DNA from: Pseudomonas putida
GTDB taxonomy: Bacteria; Pseudomonadota; Gammaproteobacteria; Pseudomonadales; Pseudomonadaceae
NCBI RefSeq assembly: GCF_028682395.1
Contig: NZ_JANHLC010000006.1
Coordinates: 124,001-188,000 of the forward strand
DNA: 64,000 bases
Direction of reading: 5' to 3'
Part shown: positions 61,096 to 64,000 of the stretch, in pieces
Position numbering within the stretch: the stretch's first letter is position 1
Layout: each line of letters opens with the position of its first letter
Translations under genes and position numbers: made by a program
Notes under the pieces: model-generated
Database searches by the model: none
Seen by the model: the letters and a program-made list of their open reading frames with translations, nothing else
Told to the model about the DNA's origin: nothing

Positions 61096-63753
61096 TCAGG
61101 CCAGGCTCTTGTTGACCACCTCGAACACATCGCTGGACAGCTCGCCCGAGCCGCGAATGCGCTCCAGTTCGGCCTTCATCAGCGCCTGGCGGGCGCTGTC
61201 GTATTTGCGCCAGCGGGTCAGTGGCGCCAACTGGCGCGAGGCAATCTGCGGGTTGAAGCCGTTCAACTCGATCACCAGGTCGGCCAGGAAACGGTAGCCG
61301 GAGCCATCCGCCGCATGGAAGTTGACCAGGTTCTGCCCGGCGAACGCGCCGATCAGGGCACGCACCTTGTTCGGGTTCTTCAGGGTAAAGGCCGGGTGCT
61401 GCATCAACGCCCTGACCCGCTCCAGCGCGCCCGGCAATGCACTGGCGGCCTGGACACTGAACCATTGGTCCATGACCAGCGGATTGTCCTTGAAGTGCTC
61501 GGCGAAGCTGGTCAGTGCCTGGGCTTTCTCCTCGGCAAACGGCGAATTGACCAGCACCGCCAGGGCCGTCAGGCGTTCGGTCATGTTGTCGCACGCCTCG
61601 AACTGCTCCAGCGTGGCTGCCAACACCTCAGGCTTGCCGCTCAGCATCAGGTAGGACAGCGCAATGTTCTGCAGGCTGCGCCGCGCAAAGTGCTCGGCCT
61701 CGGCCACATAGGCCGTCTGCTTCGACACGGCGCGGTTGGTCTGGTAACGCTGCCACAAAGCCTCGAACAACTGGTCGGCCAGTTGCTGGCGAGCGAAATC
61801 GCGCGCGGCATGGATGGCGTCGACATCGGCCACTTCGCTGATTTCGGTGAGGTACGCCTCGCTCGGCAGCGAGAGCATCTCGGCCACCATGGCCTGATCC
61901 AGCGTGGTATCGGCCAGTACCGTGCCCAAGGCACTGACCAGCCGTTGATCGAGCACCAGCGCCTGGCCCTGTTGATGCTGGGCAATCAACTCCTGCAACA
62001 CCTGCACCGCCAGTTGCTGCCCCGCTTCCCAACGATTGAAGCCATCGCTGTCGTGCTGCATCAGGAACATCAGTTGGTCGCGATCATAGGGGAAGCTCAG
62101 CTTGACCGGCGCCGAGAAACCGCGCAGCAGCGACGGCAGCGGCTTGGCGGCAATCCCGGTAAAGGTAAAGGTCTGCTCGGCCTCGGTCACCGACAGTACG
62201 CGGCTGGTCGCCCCAGCCTGTGCTTCGCCAGCCAGTTGCAGGGCAAGCTCGCCACCCTGGCTGTCCAGCAGGCCCAGCTCGACAGGGATGACAAACGGCA
62301 GCTTCTCGACTTTGTCCGGCGTCGGCGGGCAGCTCTGGCGGAAGGTCAGGCTGTAGGTCTGCGCGGCGCTGTCGTAGGCCTCGCTCACCGCCAGGCGCGG
62401 CGTGCCGGCCTGGCTGTACCAGCGCTTGAACTGAGTCAGGTCGGCGCCAGTAGCGTCTTCCATGGCCTGGATAAAGTCATCGCAGGTGACCGCCTGGCCA
62501 TCATGGCGCTCGAAATACAGGTCGCTGCCCTTACGGAAACCCTCGTTGCCCAGCAGCGTGCGGATCATGCGCACCACTTCCGAACCCTTCTCGTAGACGG
62601 TCAGGGTGTAGAAGTTGGAAATCTCGATAAAGCTTTCCGGGCGCACGGCGTGGGCCATTGGCCCGGCATCTTCGGCGAACTGATGAGTGCGCAGGTAGGC
62701 CACGTCCTCGATCCGCTTGACCGTGCGCGAGTTCATGTCGGCGGAGAACTCGGCATCGCGAAACACCGTGAACCCTTCCTTGAGCGACAGCTGGAACCAG
62801 TCGCGGCAGGTCACGCGGTTGCCCGACCAGTTATGGAAATACTCGTGGGCGACGACCGCCTCGACACGCTGGTGGGCGGCATCGGTGGCGGTTTCGGCCC
62901 GAGCCAGCACGCAGCTGGAGTTGAAGATGTTCAGGCCCTTGTTTTCCATGGCGCCCATGTTGAAGTCGTTGACCGCGACAATCATGAAGATGTCCAGGTC
63001 GTACTCGCGCCCGTAGGTCTGCTCGTCCCAGGCCATGGATTTCTTCAGGCTGTTCATGGCGTGCTGGCACTTGTCGATATTCTCCGGCTCGACATAAATG
63101 CGCAGCGCCACATTGCGATCGGACATCGTGCGGAAACTGTCCTCGACGCACCACAGGTCACCCGCCACCAGGGCGAACAGGTAGGCCGGCTTCATGAACG
63201 GGTCTTCCCAGGTCGCCCAGTGCCGTCCGCCGTCTTCCGGCCCGCTGGCCAGCGGGTTGCCGTTGGACAACAGCACCGGGTAGCGATGCTGCTCGGCGCT
63301 GACGGTGGTGGTGAAGCGGCTCATCACATCCGGACGGTCGAGGTAATAGGTGATCTTGCGAAAACCTTCGGCCTCGCACTGGGTGCAGAACATGCTGCCG
63401 GACTTGTACAGGCCTTCGAGGGCCGTGTTGGTTTCCGGGTGGATCTTCACACTGGTGTCGATCGTGAAGCTGTCCCGGGTCGGCTGCAACGTCAGGTGGC
63501 TGTCACTGAGCTGGTAGTCACCGGCGCCGAGTTCGCGGTCATCGAGCTTGACCGACAGCAGTTCCAGTTGCTGGCCATCGAGCACCAGCGGCGGCAGGCC
63601 GGCGCCACGGGCCGGGTTACGGCGCATCACCAGTTGCGCATGGACCAGGCTGTGGTCCTCGAACAACTCGAAGGTCAGGTGCGTCTCGTCGATCAGGTAC
63701 TCGGGCGCCTGGTAGTCCTTCAGGTAGATCATCTGCGGTTGTTCTGTGCGCAT
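61096..63753 (-). CDS. pepN: Aminopeptidase N
   Basis: An 885-residue M1 zinc metallopeptidase that removes N-terminal residues from peptides in the cytoplasm. The GAMEN substrate motif (MGAMENKGLNIF) and the zinc site HEYFHNWSGN with the distant Glu (LKEGFTVFRD) are intact, and length matches E. coli PepN (870). It is 12 bases downstream of the DUF2797 gene and probably cotranscribed. Confidence 0.97.
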   Translation of the reverse strand: MRTEQPQMIYLKDYQAPEYLIDETHLTFELFEDHSLVHAQLVMRRNPARGAGLPPLVLDGQQLELLSVKLDDRELGAGDYQLSDSHLTLQPTRDSFTIDTSVKIHPETNTALEGLYKSGSMFCTQCEAEGFRKITYYLDRPDVMSRFTTTVSAEQHRYPVLLSNGNPLASGPEDGGRHWATWEDPFMKPAYLFALVAGDLWCVEDSFRTMSDRNVALRIYVEPENIDKCQHAMNSLKKSMAWDEQTYGREYDLDIFMIVAVNDFNMGAMENKGLNIFNSSCVLARAETATDAAHQRVEAVVAHEYFHNWSGNRVTCRDWFQLSLKEGFTVFRDAEFSADMNSRTVKRIEDVAYLRTHQFAEDAGPMAHAVRPESFIEISNFYTLTVYEKGSEVVRMIRTLLGNEGFRKGSDLYFERHDGQAVTCDDFIQAMEDATGADLTQFKRWYSQAGTPRLAVSEAYDSAAQTYSLTFRQSCPPTPDKVEKLPFVIPVELGLLDSQGGELALQLAGEAQAGATSRVLSVTEAEQTFTFTGIAAKPLPSLLRGFSAPVKLSFPYDRDQLMFLMQHDSDGFNRWEAGQQLAVQVLQELIAQHQQGQALVLDQRLVSALGTVLADTTLDQAMVAEMLSLPSEAYLTEISEVADVDAIHAARDFARQQLADQLFEALWQRYQTNRAVSKQTAYVAEAEHFARRSLQNIALSYLMLSGKPEVLAATLEQFEACDNMTERLTALAVLVNSPFAEEKAQALTSFAEHFKDNPLVMDQWFSVQAASALPGALERVRALMQHPAFTLKNPNKVRALIGAFAGQNLVNFHAADGSGYRFLADLVIELNGFNPQIASRQLAPLTRWRKYDSARQALMKAELERIRGSGELSSDVFEVVNKSLA

Positions 63754-63765
63754 GCTGGAGTCCTT

Positions 63766-64000
63766 CTACTGATGCACGGCGAGCTGGTAGGCCGTGTACT
63801 TGCGGATATTGATGACGCCGGTGTCGAAGATCAGGTACTGGCCCTTGATCCCCATCAGCGTGCCTTCGGCAATCGGGTTCTTGTCCAGGTTGAAGCTGAC
63901 GATCTTGGTCGGGTACTGCTCGATCGGATAGCGGATGCCCAGCGGTTCCAGGTCATGCACCGGCTGGATCGCCTGCAGGCCGAAACGCGCCTGGAGCGCC
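63766..64000 (-). CDS. DUF2797 protein (5' end cut by window)
   Basis: The last 78 or so residues of a protein whose frame is open through the window edge. The end GTLMGIKGQYLIFDTGVINI RKYTAYQLAVHQ and the segment YPTKIVSFNLDKNPI match the C terminus of DUF2797 proteins, which sit directly upstream of pepN in Pseudomonas. Function unknown. Confidence 0.8.
   Translation of the reverse strand, partial: ALQARFGLQAIQPVHDLEPLGIRYPIEQYPTKIVSFNLDKNPIAEGTLMGIKGQYLIFDTGVINIRKYTAYQLAVHQ

Overview
The window is high-GC, densely coded DNA of a Pseudomonas, most like the P. fluorescens group. The basis is gene content and order: a moxR-bat operon followed by sbcDC, pepN next to a DUF2797 gene, Pseudomonas-type small hypotheticals, and a REP-like palindrome. 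No rRNA, tRNA, transposase, integrase or CRISPR array was seen. Both ends are cut: the MoxR gene on the left and the DUF2797 gene on the right.

Layout. 1-12.2 kb: moxR-DUF58-DUF4381-VWA-VWA/TPR-BatD, a cell-envelope stress operon whose genes almost all overlap by a few bases, then sbcD-sbcC-GST. 12.2-14.0 kb: a 59-residue exported peptide, a beta-propeller lactonase and a small acidic protein. 14.0-18.6 kb: an accessory island. It holds a CesT-type type III secretion chaperone and two repeat proteins placed on either side of a zapE ATPase gene. The first repeat protein carries eleven perfect or near-perfect 9-residue EPIYDVLEA units, plus EHIYA and a KxxPxxP motif, so it looks like an EPIYA-class tyrosine-phosphorylated effector. 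The second carries thirteen 8-residue and three 13-residue repeats. The chaperone and both repeat genes share an upstream box, (A/T-rich AAAA)-N3-CGAC-N8-ATAG, not noticed upstream of other genes here. The layout recalls ExsA-type activator sites. No secretion apparatus lies in the window, so these look like orphan regulon members served from elsewhere.

18.7-39.6 kb: an AraC regulator with a catalytically degenerate nitrilase-fold protein, then a large catabolic cluster. The cluster has a FadH-like dienoyl-CoA reductase, two SDRs (one close to Comamonas 3-alpha-hydroxysteroid dehydrogenase), a LuxR-type regulator, an MMPL/RND exporter with its YCF48 partner, a DUF35-MaoC fusion, an Ltp2-like thiolase-fold protein, a DUF1302 outer-membrane protein, a metallo-beta-lactamase hydrolase, a FATP-type acyl-CoA ligase, an Old Yellow Enzyme and an MFS transporter. 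An 18-bp element (TAGTC-N4-CGGACGATG read toward the gene) sits in the same orientation upstream of four of its transcription units, which marks it as one regulon. The enzymes suggest uptake, CoA activation and side-chain shortening of a bulky hydrophobic substrate such as a steroid or terpenoid. No ring-cleavage genes are present.

39.8-50.8 kb: mostly ordinary genes, namely a HicB-like protein, acetyltransferases (one a fragment), an ECF sigma/anti-sigma/DUF3455 set, a chemoreceptor, a MATE exporter, a pentapeptide-repeat protein, and a diguanylate cyclase with a REC-CheC regulator. 50.8-56.2 kb: a Fur-box-controlled siderophore uptake locus (TonB receptor, methyltransferase and RhtX/FptX-type MFS, with a divergent AraC activator). 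56.3-64 kb: a LysR regulator, a second MMPL/YCF48 pair, pepN and DUF2797.
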